Shown here: positions 42,939 through 50,618 of the stretch, piece by piece
Layout of the letters: every line of letters begins with the position of its first letter
How positions within the stretch are numbered: the stretch's first letter is position 1
From: Microbacterium sp. cf046
Lineage (GTDB): Bacteria; Actinomycetota; Actinomycetes; Actinomycetales; Microbacteriaceae
Assembly: GCF_900114345.1 (NCBI RefSeq)
Contig: NZ_FOZJ01000002.1
Span: 1,054,001 to 1,118,000 of the forward strand
DNA length: 64,000 nucleotides
Direction: 5' to 3'
Notes under the pieces: generated by a model
Seen by the model: only the letters and a program-made list of their open reading frames with translations
What the model was told of the DNA's origin: nothing
The model's database searches: none
Program-made: the position numbers and the translations under genes

Positions 42939-43060
42939 GGATCAATCCTAGGCGCGCAGTTCTGGGCGTATGCCGTGGAGTGCACGAACTCGAGCCGTGA
43001 GTTCCGCTGTCGGCGAAGCCGCAGCCGGTGCGGGCCGATCAGCCCCCGCGAGCGCCGGAA

Positions 43061-44194
43061 TCAGCCTGCGGTGCAGGTCGGCAGGGCCGAGAGGTCGCCG
43101 TCGTCGCGGACGGCGTCCAGCACATCGAGCGCGTCATCGAGCGTCCCGACCGAGAACACCCGGAGTCCGACGGGGACGTAGCCGACGACCTCGTCGCAGT
43201 TGTCCTCCGGGGCCAGGAACCAGTCGGCTCCGGCACCGACCGCACCCCACATCTTCTGGCGGATGCCGCCGATCGGCCCGACGACGCCCTCCGCGTCGAT
43301 CGTCCCGGTGCCGGCGACGGTCTCACCGCCGTTGAGCTGGTCGGGAGTCAGCGTGTCGATGATCCCGAGGGCGAACATCATGCCGGCGCTCGGACCGCCG
43401 ACGTTGTTCAGTTGGATCGTCACGTCGATCGGGAAGTCGAAGTCGTTCGTGAGCGTGATGCCCAGCAGCCACAGGGTCTCGCCGTCGACCTCGGTCTCCT
43501 TCGGCGTGACCGACACCGACTCCTCCTCGCCGTCGCGCTCGATCGTCAGCTCGATCGGCGCCCCCTCGCCCTCGTTGACGATCTCGCGGAGCGCGGTCGC
43601 GTCAGTGACCGAGGTGCCGTTCGCATCGAGGATCACGTCGCCCTCTTGGAGCGCCCCCTCGGCCGCCGAGTCCTCCGTGAACGAGTACACGGTGAGCTTC
43701 GCGTCCACGTCGTACCCGAGTTCGGTCAGCGCGGCGGCTGTCGCCTCCTTCTGGGAGTCGACCATCATCGCGGCGCTCTCCTCGTTGCGCTGCTCGGTGC
43801 TCTGCCCCTCGGGGAAGACCGCGTCGATCGGCAGGACGGCCTTGCTCGGGTCGAACCACGCGGTCGCCAGCTCGAACCACGACGGCGTGCGCTCGCGGTT
43901 GCCGATCACCTGCACGGTCAGCAGATCCAGCGCTCCTTCGGTGGGAAAGGTCTCCGCGCCCTCCACCGAGATCAGCGGCACCTGGGTTCCATCGGCCGCC
44001 TCGGCGGTGCCGAGCGTGTTGTACACCGGCCCTGGACGCTGGATCACGTAGGAGGTCGGCAGGAAGGTGATCACCAGCAGCACGGCGAGCGCGATCGCGA
44101 GCGCCCAGATGCCGGCGACCATGCCGCGCGACATGCGCCGGTCCGCACGCGGTGGCGCGGGCGTGATGGTGACGTTCTCGTCGAACAGCGCCAC
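43061..44194 (-). CDS. YlbL-type secreted serine protease (PDZ and Lon-like S16 domain)
   Basis: A 377-residue protein. One N-terminal helix (about 25-45, GIWALAIALAVLLVITFL) anchors it outside. A PDZ-like domain (about 165-235) includes AAEGALQEGDVILDANGTSV. The C-terminal Lon-type domain has a Ser269 in NVGGPSAGMMFALGI and Lys314 in GGIRQKMWGA: an intact Ser-Lys dyad. It should cleave exported or membrane proteins. The start is GTG 44194 with an AAAGG site; longer readings up to 44560 extend into the convergent gene. It precedes the UPF0182 gene by 122 bp. Confidence 0.92.
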   Translation of the reverse strand: MALFDENVTITPAPPRADRRMSRGMVAGIWALAIALAVLLVITFLPTSYVIQRPGPVYNTLGTAEAADGTQVPLISVEGAETFPTEGALDLLTVQVIGNRERTPSWFELATAWFDPSKAVLPIDAVFPEGQSTEQRNEESAAMMVDSQKEATAAALTELGYDVDAKLTVYSFTEDSAAEGALQEGDVILDANGTSVTDATALREIVNEGEGAPIELTIERDGEEESVSVTPKETEVDGETLWLLGITLTNDFDFPIDVTIQLNNVGGPSAGMMFALGIIDTLTPDQLNGGETVAGTGTIDAEGVVGPIGGIRQKMWGAVGAGADWFLAPEDNCDEVVGYVPVGLRVFSVGTLDDALDVLDAVRDDGDLSALPTCTAG

Positions 44195-44321
44195 GAGGGA
44201 CCTTTCTCTGCCTGGTCGTTCGCGACCGGCGTAAGGGTGGAAGGGTCCGTGCCGGGAAGTGCGATGATCCGTGCGACTAGCGTAGATGGCGAGGTCATGA
44301 CCCGGCTGAAAGGCGGCTGAA

Positions 44322-45743
44322 GTGGCAGAGTCCGACCGTGAGGACGACCAGAGCCCCGAGGAGCAGTTCCAGGAGCTGATCCGGCAGCTGTTCGGCGGCG
44401 CGGGTGCCGACGTGGACCCCGAGCAGCTCGCGCAGCTGTCGGGGATGGGCATCGATCCGGCGATGATGCAGACCGTCATGCAGCACCTGCAGGGCGCGTT
44501 CGCGGGCGGTGCCGACGAGGGCATCTCGTGGGACCTGGCCAAGCGCCAGGCGCTGCACATCGCGAATCAGGACGGTCTCGGAGTCACGGACGGCCAGCGC
44601 ACGGACCTGGATCAGGCGTTCGCCCTGGCATCGCTGTGGCTGAGCGAGGCCACCACGATCTCCGAGCTGGCCACCCCGCCGCGCGCGCTCACCCGCGGCG
44701 GCTGGGTCGAGGCGACCCTGCCGGTCTGGCAGGAGCTGGCCGAACCCGTGGCGACGAGCATCGCGGACGCGCTCACCCAGGCGCTGCGTGAACAGGCGCC
44801 TGAGGAGATGCAGGGCCTCGTGCAGGGCGCGGGACGGCTGATGCGCACGGTCGGCGGATCGCTCTTCGCGTCGCAGCTCGGCCAGGTGGTCGGCAACCTC
44901 TCCAAAGAGGTCGTCAGCGGCGGAGACGTCGGCATCCCGCTCATGCCCGATGGCGACGCGGTGATCCTTCCGCAGAACTTCGCCGACTTCGGGCGCGATC
45001 TCGAGATCCCCGACGACCAGCTCGCGCTCTACATCGCGACGCGCGAACTCGCTCACGCACGGCTGTTCCGTCATGCCCGCTGGCTGCGCCTGCACGTCAT
45101 CTCCCAGGTCACGGACTTCGCGCGCGGCATCCACGTGGACACCGACGCGCTCGAAGAGCTCGCGTCGCGCTTCGATCCCTCCCAGCCCGAGGAGCTGCGT
45201 CGGGCTCTGGAGAGCGGCGCCCTGCTGCCGAGCCGGTCGGAGGCCCAGAACGCGGCGCTCACCCGGCTCGAGAACCTCCTCGCGACGATCGAGGGCTGGG
45301 TCGATGTCGTGACGGAGCGCGCCACTGCGCGCCTGCCGTCCGCCGATCGCATCGCCGAGGCCGTGCGCCGCCGCCGCGCCGTGGGCGGCCCCGCCGAGCA
45401 GGCGCTGAGCTCGCTGGTGGGGCTCGAGCTTCGCCCTCGCCGGATGCGCGAGGCCGCGGCGATGTGGCGCGCCGTGACGGATGCCGTCGGCGTGGCCGGC
45501 CGCGACGCCCTGTGGGACTACCCCGACCTCATGCCCACCGCCGAGGACATCGACGACCCCGCGGCGCTCGTCGCGCGGCTCGAAGCACGGGCGCGCGGTG
45601 AGGCGCCTGCGACCGACGAGATGGACGACGCGCTGGCCCGCCTCCTCGCCGGTGAGGACATCGGCGAGGCGCCGTCCGGCGTCGACGAAGGCCCGTCCGA
45701 GCCGGATGAGCCCTCCGCTTCGGACGATCCCCGGCCCGTCTGA
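44322..45743 (+). CDS. DUF2342 family protein (zinc-metalloprotease-like)
   Basis: A 473-residue protein. The N-terminal third is helical (EEQFQELIRQLFGGAGADVDPE, then ISWDLAKRQALHIANQDGLGVTDGQ); the central segment with YIATRELAHARLFRHARWLRLHV holds the proposed metal motif of the family, with the His in AHARLFRHARWL. A canonical HExxH is not present, so protease activity is only family annotation. The C-terminus (ARGEAPATDEMDDALARLLAGED) is acidic. GTG 44322 follows GAAAGG 8 bp upstream. It is divergent from the YlbL gene, 127 bp apart. Confidence 0.85.
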   Translation: MAESDREDDQSPEEQFQELIRQLFGGAGADVDPEQLAQLSGMGIDPAMMQTVMQHLQGAFAGGADEGISWDLAKRQALHIANQDGLGVTDGQRTDLDQAFALASLWLSEATTISELATPPRALTRGGWVEATLPVWQELAEPVATSIADALTQALREQAPEEMQGLVQGAGRLMRTVGGSLFASQLGQVVGNLSKEVVSGGDVGIPLMPDGDAVILPQNFADFGRDLEIPDDQLALYIATRELAHARLFRHARWLRLHVISQVTDFARGIHVDTDALEELASRFDPSQPEELRRALESGALLPSRSEAQNAALTRLENLLATIEGWVDVVTERATARLPSADRIAEAVRRRRAVGGPAEQALSSLVGLELRPRRMREAAAMWRAVTDAVGVAGRDALWDYPDLMPTAEDIDDPAALVARLEARARGEAPATDEMDDALARLLAGEDIGEAPSGVDEGPSEPDEPSASDDPRPV

Positions 45744-45850
45744 GTCCGCGGCGCCCTCGGCTCCTCCACAGGGTGCGGTCCGAGACCCCAGAGCGAGTCG
45801 AACCTGTGGAGAGCCGGATCCGTCACGCCGCGCGGATCACAATCGGGACC

Positions 45851-46717
45851 ATGCTGCGACTCGACCCCGCGTTCCCGCCGCTCTGGCGTTCCGCCACCAC
45901 CCTGCAGTTCGGAGCGGATGCGGTCGCCGTCCTCGACGACCCCGAACCGTGGCAGCAGCGGCTCCTGCGCGAGCTCGAGCGCGGCATCCCTGATGCCGCC
46001 CTCGATCCGATCGCGATCGCCCTCGGCGCGCCCGAGGCCGCGGCCGGGCGGTTCGTGCGTCGCATCGCACCCGCACTCATCGGCCCGCCCGCACCGAGAG
46101 TTCGGGTGATCCTCCAGGTTCCCGAGGGATTTCCCCGGGAGACCACCGGGCAGGTCGCGCATTCACTCAGGAGCGCGGGTCTTGAGGTCACCGAAGCGAC
46201 GTGGTGGGATGCGCCGGGCGAGCCCGTTCCCGACGCGGCGCCCGTCGTCATCCTCGGCCACCACCTGATCGCTCCCCGACGCGCTGCGGCGCTGATGGGA
46301 CGCGACCTCGCCCACCTGCCGCTCATCTTCACCGGGCCCGGTGCCGAGATCGGGCCGTTCGTCGTGCCCGGGCGGACGGCGTGCCTGTCGTGCATCGCGG
46401 CGCGCAGGCGTGACGACGACCCGGCGTGGCCGCACGTCGCGGCGCAGCTGCTCGGTCGTACCGCCCCGGTGCTCAGCGACGCCCTCACGGTCGAGGCGTC
46501 GCTGGTGGCCGCTCGTCTGATCAGCGAGGCCGTGCGGAGCCCGCGGCGCCTCCGGTCGCATTCGCTGAGCCTGCGCGAAGGCTCCCTGCACCGCTCGATG
46601 CGCGTGCACCGCCCGCACGCAGCGTGCCGGTGCCGATCTCTCGCAGGAACCTGGACGGCTGACGATCCCGCAGTCCCCGCGACCACGACAGCGACAGTAC
46701 TCGCCCGGCCCGCGTGA
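45851..46717 (+). CDS. Cyclodehydratase/E1-like (ThiF-related) protein
   Basis: A 288-residue protein resembling the leader-peptide-binding or E1-like part of TOMM cyclodehydratases. The conserved LPLIFTGPGAEIGPFVVPGRTACLSC motif leads to a Cys178-x2-Cys181 pair; a second Cys pair, Cys259 and Cys261 (HAACRC), near the end completes a possible zinc site. No ATP-binding domain and no precursor peptide or YcaO gene is nearby. ATG 45851 begins MLRLDPAFPPLW, a shared feature of actinobacterial homologues. The last 66 codons overlap the convergent UvrD2-like gene (46521-46717), an unusual arrangement. Function is unknown; the neighbourhood is DNA repair. Confidence 0.75.
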   Translation: MLRLDPAFPPLWRSATTLQFGADAVAVLDDPEPWQQRLLRELERGIPDAALDPIAIALGAPEAAAGRFVRRIAPALIGPPAPRVRVILQVPEGFPRETTGQVAHSLRSAGLEVTEATWWDAPGEPVPDAAPVVILGHHLIAPRRAAALMGRDLAHLPLIFTGPGAEIGPFVVPGRTACLSCIAARRRDDDPAWPHVAAQLLGRTAPVLSDALTVEASLVAARLISEAVRSPRRLRSHSLSLREGSLHRSMRVHRPHAACRCRSLAGTWTADDPAVPATTTATVLARPA

Positions 46718-48296
46718 TGCCCACGTAGGCGAGGCGGCGCTCCTCGTCGACCTGCTCGAAGGTCGTCGCGTAACTGATCGGCAGAAGCCCCTCTGCGACA
46801 CCGAGGAGGTGGACGTGATCCCATTCCAGCCCCTTGGCGGCGTGCAGCGTCGCCAAGGTCACCGTGCGCATCGCCGGCTCGTGCTGCGCGCGGGCGCGCG
46901 CCTGGAGTTCGTCGGTGAAGCCGCGCAGGGTCGTCCCCTCCGGCGCCTCTTCGGCCAGACGCAGCAGCGCGGCGCGGGCTTCCCATGCGTCCCGCAGCGC
47001 GCCGCCGGCCTGAGGCGGCTCGTCCGTCAGCCCGCGGGAGCGGAGGATGTCGCGGACCGTGTCGACGAATCCCGTCTCGATCGGCGCCACCGAAGCCGCG
47101 CGCAGCTCCATGAGCGCCTGACGCACCTCGGGCAGGTCGAAGAAGCGCTTGCCGCCCAGCACGGTCGCCGCGATCCCCTGATCCGCCAGCGCGCGCACGA
47201 GCTCGGCCGATTGCGCATGCGCCCGATAGAGGATCGCGATCGTGCGCGGATCGACCCCGGCCGCGATCCGCGCCGCGACCCCTCCCGCCACGCCGCGCGC
47301 TTCGGCGACGTCGTCCTCGTAGGCGGTGACGATCGGCGGATCGGCGGGCACCACAGCACCGTCTCCACCGCCCGCCGCCGTCAGCTCGAGCGCGCCGGGG
47401 CGACCGCGCATGAGCTCGTTCGCGACCGCGAGGATCGCGGCATCCGATCGGTAGTTCGTCTCCAGACGCACCACGCGCGCATCCTCGTGGGTGCTTGCGA
47501 ACTCCAGGAGGAATCGCGCATCCGCGCCCGCGAACGAGTAGATCGTCTGACTCGCATCGCCCACGACGCAGATGTCGCGACGGTCCCCCCGCCACAGCTC
47601 GAGCAGCCGATGCTGCAGCGGCGACACGTCCTGGAACTCGTCGACCGTGAAGTGGCGGTACTGCTCGTGGACGGATGCCGCGACGTGGGGCTCGGCCTCC
47701 AGCATGCCGGCGCACGCGAGGAGGACGTCCTCGAAGTCGAGCTGGCGACGCTGGTCCTTCAGCTTCTCGTACGCGCGCTGCAGGTCTGCCACCCGTGAGA
47801 CGTCGAGCCGCCCGACGCCGTTCGGGCGCGCGGCGGCGTACTGCTCGATGCTGCGCATCGTGACCTTGCGCCACTCGATCTCACTCGCGACGTCGCGCAG
47901 CGTCGCGGTGTCGGGCTCGATGCCCATTCCGTCGGCGGCATGGGCCAGCAGGCGCACCTTGTTGTCGACGATGGCGGGAGCGGAGTCGCCCGCGACCGTC
48001 GGCCAGAAGTAGTTGAGCTGTGCGAGTGCCGCGGCGTGGAACGTGCGGGCCGCCACTCCTTCGACGCCGAGGGCCCGCAGTCGGCCTCGCATCTCGCCGG
48101 CGGCCTTCGCGGTGAACGTCACCGCCATCACCCGTCCCGGCGAGTACGCGCCGGTGTCGACGCCGTGCGCGATCCGGTGCGTGATGACGCGCGTCTTGCC
48201 CGTTCCGGCACCTGCGAGCACCGCGACCGGTCCCCGCAGTGTCGTCACCGCCTCGAGCTGGCGGTCATCCAGACCTTCGAGCGCGCGGTCGCTCAT
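46521..48296 (-). CDS. UvrD2-like superfamily 1 DNA helicase
   Basis: A 591-residue 3'-5' helicase. It has the Q motif LDDRQLEAV, Walker A GAGTGKTRVITHRIAH (about 29-36), Walker B FTVDEFQDVSP (about 218), RLETNYRSD (motif IV), VTLATLHAAKGLEWDHVHL (motif V) and EERRLAYVGITRAG (motif VI). Typical actinobacterial UvrD2 is about 700 residues with an HRDC domain at the end; this one stops shortly after SRFLREI with a low-complexity Gly/Ala/Ser tail (GTLRAGGARASSGAGSL). It unwinds DNA in repair. ATG 48296 overlaps the nudC stop (ATGA). Confidence 0.9.
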   Translation of the reverse strand: MSDRALEGLDDRQLEAVTTLRGPVAVLAGAGTGKTRVITHRIAHGVDTGAYSPGRVMAVTFTAKAAGEMRGRLRALGVEGVAARTFHAAALAQLNYFWPTVAGDSAPAIVDNKVRLLAHAADGMGIEPDTATLRDVASEIEWRKVTMRSIEQYAAARPNGVGRLDVSRVADLQRAYEKLKDQRRQLDFEDVLLACAGMLEAEPHVAASVHEQYRHFTVDEFQDVSPLQHRLLELWRGDRRDICVVGDASQTIYSFAGADARFLLEFASTHEDARVVRLETNYRSDAAILAVANELMRGRPGALELTAAGGGDGAVVPADPPIVTAYEDDVAEARGVAGGVAARIAAGVDPRTIAILYRAHAQSAELVRALADQGIAATVLGGKRFFDLPEVRQALMELRAASVAPIETGFVDTVRDILRSRGLTDEPPQAGGALRDAWEARAALLRLAEEAPEGTTLRGFTDELQARARAQHEPAMRTVTLATLHAAKGLEWDHVHLLGVAEGLLPISYATTFEQVDEERRLAYVGITRAGRVLSLSWSRGLRDRQPSRFLREIGTGTLRAGGARASSGAGSLRAGSANATGGAAGSARPR

Positions 48297-49207
48297 TCCG
48301 CACCCGAGTACCAGTCGCTGATCAGGCTGTGCGCGATGGATGCGGCGCCGGGAAGCAACAGGTCGCTCTCACCGGCCAGACCCGCGCCGATCTCGGATCG
48401 CTCGAACCATCGCACCGCGACGATCTCCTCACCGTCCGCCTCGGCTGCGGTGTCGTCGGCGGCCGTGGCGAGGAATCCCAGCATGAGCGAGCGCGGATAC
48501 GGCCACGCCTGCGAGCCGCGGTACCGCACGTCGACCACCTCGACGCCCGCCTCCTCGCGGACCTCCCGCGCCACCGCCGCCTCGAGCGACTCCCCCGCCT
48601 CGACGAAGCCCGCGAAGCACGAGAACCTGTCGCCCGTCCACAGCGCGTTCGAGCCGAGCAGCAGTCGGTCGGGGTGCCGGGCGCTGGTGATCGCGACGAT
48701 GACCGCTGGATCGGTCCGCGGGAAGTGCTCGCGCCCGCACGACGGGCAGTGCCGCGACCAGCCGGCATCGCGGATCTCGGTGCGCGCACCGCAGGCCGGG
48801 CAGAACGGGGCCTCGAGCAGCCACCGGCCGAGGCTGAGCGCCTCGACGAAGGCGCCGGCATCGCGGGCCGAGAGGAGTCCTCCCACCGTTCGCAGCGATC
48901 CCCAGCCCGCGGGCGCCGGGAACGGCTCGTCCTCGGTCCTGGCCAGCACTGCCGCCAGCACGGCGGTGCCGTCACCATCGCGACCGAGGAACGCCCACTC
49001 GGCATCCTGCGGAGCCGCGCCCGGCCCCACCCAGTGCAGCGCATCGCGTCGCGACAGCGGTGCGGCGTCGCCGTTCAGGACGAGCACTCGGGTGGCGGCA
49101 TCCGACCGCGCAGCCTCGAGTCGTGCGGGCGTCGCCCGCTCCTCGGCGGCTCGATCCAGACCGAACCTCGCCAGCGGCGGTGGCTGCGTGCTCTCAGGCG
49201 CCGTCAT
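48293..49207 (-). CDS. nudC: NAD(+)/NADH diphosphatase NudC
   Basis: A 304-residue Nudix enzyme. A four-cysteine zinc ribbon (CPACG and CPSCG around residues 136-160) precedes the Nudix box GFVEAGESLEAAVAREVREEAG (residues about 195-217), which has the full GX5EX7REUXEEXGU pattern. The following SQAWPYPRSLMLGF is the NudC signature. It cleaves NAD(H) and can remove NAD caps from RNA. ATG 49207 is chosen as the start; it overlaps uvrD2 on the downstream side and is divergent from the phosphotransferase gene. Confidence 0.95.
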   Translation of the reverse strand: MTAPESTQPPPLARFGLDRAAEERATPARLEAARSDAATRVLVLNGDAAPLSRRDALHWVGPGAAPQDAEWAFLGRDGDGTAVLAAVLARTEDEPFPAPAGWGSLRTVGGLLSARDAGAFVEALSLGRWLLEAPFCPACGARTEIRDAGWSRHCPSCGREHFPRTDPAVIVAITSARHPDRLLLGSNALWTGDRFSCFAGFVEAGESLEAAVAREVREEAGVEVVDVRYRGSQAWPYPRSLMLGFLATAADDTAAEADGEEIVAVRWFERSEIGAGLAGESDLLLPGAASIAHSLISDWYSGAE

Positions 49208-49285
49208 CGAGGACCTCTCTGCCGCTGGTCGACAAGCCGGGCGTGGCGCGGGGGCGCACGGGCGCACCCGACCTACCCTGGGCAC

Positions 49286-50587
49286 ATGGCACGCTCACCC
49301 CTCACTCTAGCCGCGTCGGTGACCTCGGCTCTGCCCCGGGTCGGCGTCGTCGGAGTCGGCATTCTGACGGAAGGCGCTGCCGGTCGCTACGACGCCGCGC
49401 TCGCGGAACTCGACGACGGCAGGCGCGTGGTGGTGCGCGCGCCGGCGGACGCGGATGCCGGCACCGAGCTCGCCGCTGAGGCGCGAGCTCTGCGTGCCCT
49501 GACGCCCGGCGTGCGCGGCCTGCTGCCGTTCCGTGCGCCGGAACTGCTCGGCGAAGCCGGCATCGGCGACGCCCGGGCCGTCGTGGTCGACTTCCTCCCC
49601 GGGTACCGGGTCGATGCAGCCCACCTCCCGTCGGGGCGCGGCGCCGCGACGTCGATCGGCGAGGCGCTGGCTGCCCTGCACGCCCTCCCGCTCTCGATCG
49701 TGCGCACCGAGGGCCTCCCTGTCCGCACCCCTCAGCAGGTCCGCGACGATGTGTCGCGCCTGATCGACCGCGCGGAGGCGACCCGCTCAGCGCCGCGCGC
49801 GCTCGTGGACCGGTGGCGTCGCGCTGTCGAGACCGACGAGCTGTGGCGCTTCGAGTCCGCAGTCGTGCTGGGCGGAGCGGGCGCAGCGTCGTTCCTGTTC
49901 GAGGACGTCGACTCCGTCCCGCGCGTGACCGGCGTGCTCGAGTGGCACGGACTGTCGGTGGGCGACCCCGCGACCGATCTGCAGTGGCTCGCGTCGGCAC
50001 CGGCGGCCGCCGACGACGTCTACGACGCGTATGTCGCGCACAGCGACCGCGCACCCGACCGGCTCGCCCGCTCGCGCGCGCGGCTGTACGCCGAGCTCGA
50101 GTTCGCGAAGTGGCTCGTCCACGGGCACGAGGCGGGACGCTCCGACATCGTGGACGACGCTGTCGGCCTCCTGGAGTCGCTCGCCGCCGGCGTGCGTGAC
50201 GACGACATCATTCCGGATGCCGCCGTCGGCGTCGACGACGCGATCGCGCTGCTGGACCGCGTGCCTGACGCGCAGGCCGCGGCGGTCGACACCTCGATGC
50301 ACACGGACGCGTACGATCCCGAAGAGCTCTCGCTGTGGGTCACGACCGACGACACCGATGCGGCCGAGGTGGCGGACCAGGCCGACGAGGCCGAGGCACC
50401 CGAGTCGACGATCGGTTCCGTTCCGCAGTCGCACGACGACGTCTCCACCGCGCCGATCGACATCTCCGCCTGGGCGAACCGCACGGACACCACCGGAGAA
50501 TCGGCGGACGGCGCGGATGACGCAGACGCGCAGGCCGACAACGAGCGTGCGTCTGATGCCGCGCTGCGGCGCTGGCTCTCGGACTAG
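49286..50587 (+). CDS. Degenerate aminoglycoside-phosphotransferase-like protein
   Basis: A 433-residue protein with an APH fold: N-terminal lobe (VGILTEGAAGRYDAALAELDDGRRVVVRAP, residues about 22-50) and a helical C-lobe. The catalytic loop, normally HGDxxxxN, reads AVVLGGAGAASFLFED, so the catalytic Asp and Asn are missing; the metal Asp position reads VLEWHGLSVGDPATDLQWL, with Glu. This suggests a pseudokinase or an unusual enzyme. Residues 330-433 are an acidic Asp/Ala/Glu-rich disordered tail. ATG 49286 lies 78 bp from the divergent nudC. It is convergent with adnB across a hairpin. Family knowledge only names it a phosphotransferase; kinase activity is doubtful. Confidence 0.8.
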   Translation: MARSPLTLAASVTSALPRVGVVGVGILTEGAAGRYDAALAELDDGRRVVVRAPADADAGTELAAEARALRALTPGVRGLLPFRAPELLGEAGIGDARAVVVDFLPGYRVDAAHLPSGRGAATSIGEALAALHALPLSIVRTEGLPVRTPQQVRDDVSRLIDRAEATRSAPRALVDRWRRAVETDELWRFESAVVLGGAGAASFLFEDVDSVPRVTGVLEWHGLSVGDPATDLQWLASAPAAADDVYDAYVAHSDRAPDRLARSRARLYAELEFAKWLVHGHEAGRSDIVDDAVGLLESLAAGVRDDDIIPDAAVGVDDAIALLDRVPDAQAAAVDTSMHTDAYDPEELSLWVTTDDTDAAEVADQADEAEAPESTIGSVPQSHDDVSTAPIDISAWANRTDTTGESADGADDADAQADNERASDAALRRWLSD

Positions 50588-50593
50588 TCTCGC

Positions 50594-50618
50594 CGGCTGA
50601 GCCTCCGACGCTCAGCCG
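50594..50618. terminator. Hairpin between the convergent phosphotransferase and AdnB genes
   Basis: A 9-bp perfect repeat CGGCTGAGC/GCTCAGCCG with loop CTCCGAC. It lies over the adnB stop at 50612 and just past the phosphotransferase stop (50587). No T-run follows on either strand, so it may be a weak or Rho-helped terminator. Confidence 0.65.

Noticed and set aside
45851..46717. A thiazole/oxazole peptide gene cluster
   Set aside because: No YcaO enzyme, precursor peptide or dehydrogenase lies within the window; the gene belongs to a conserved repair block.
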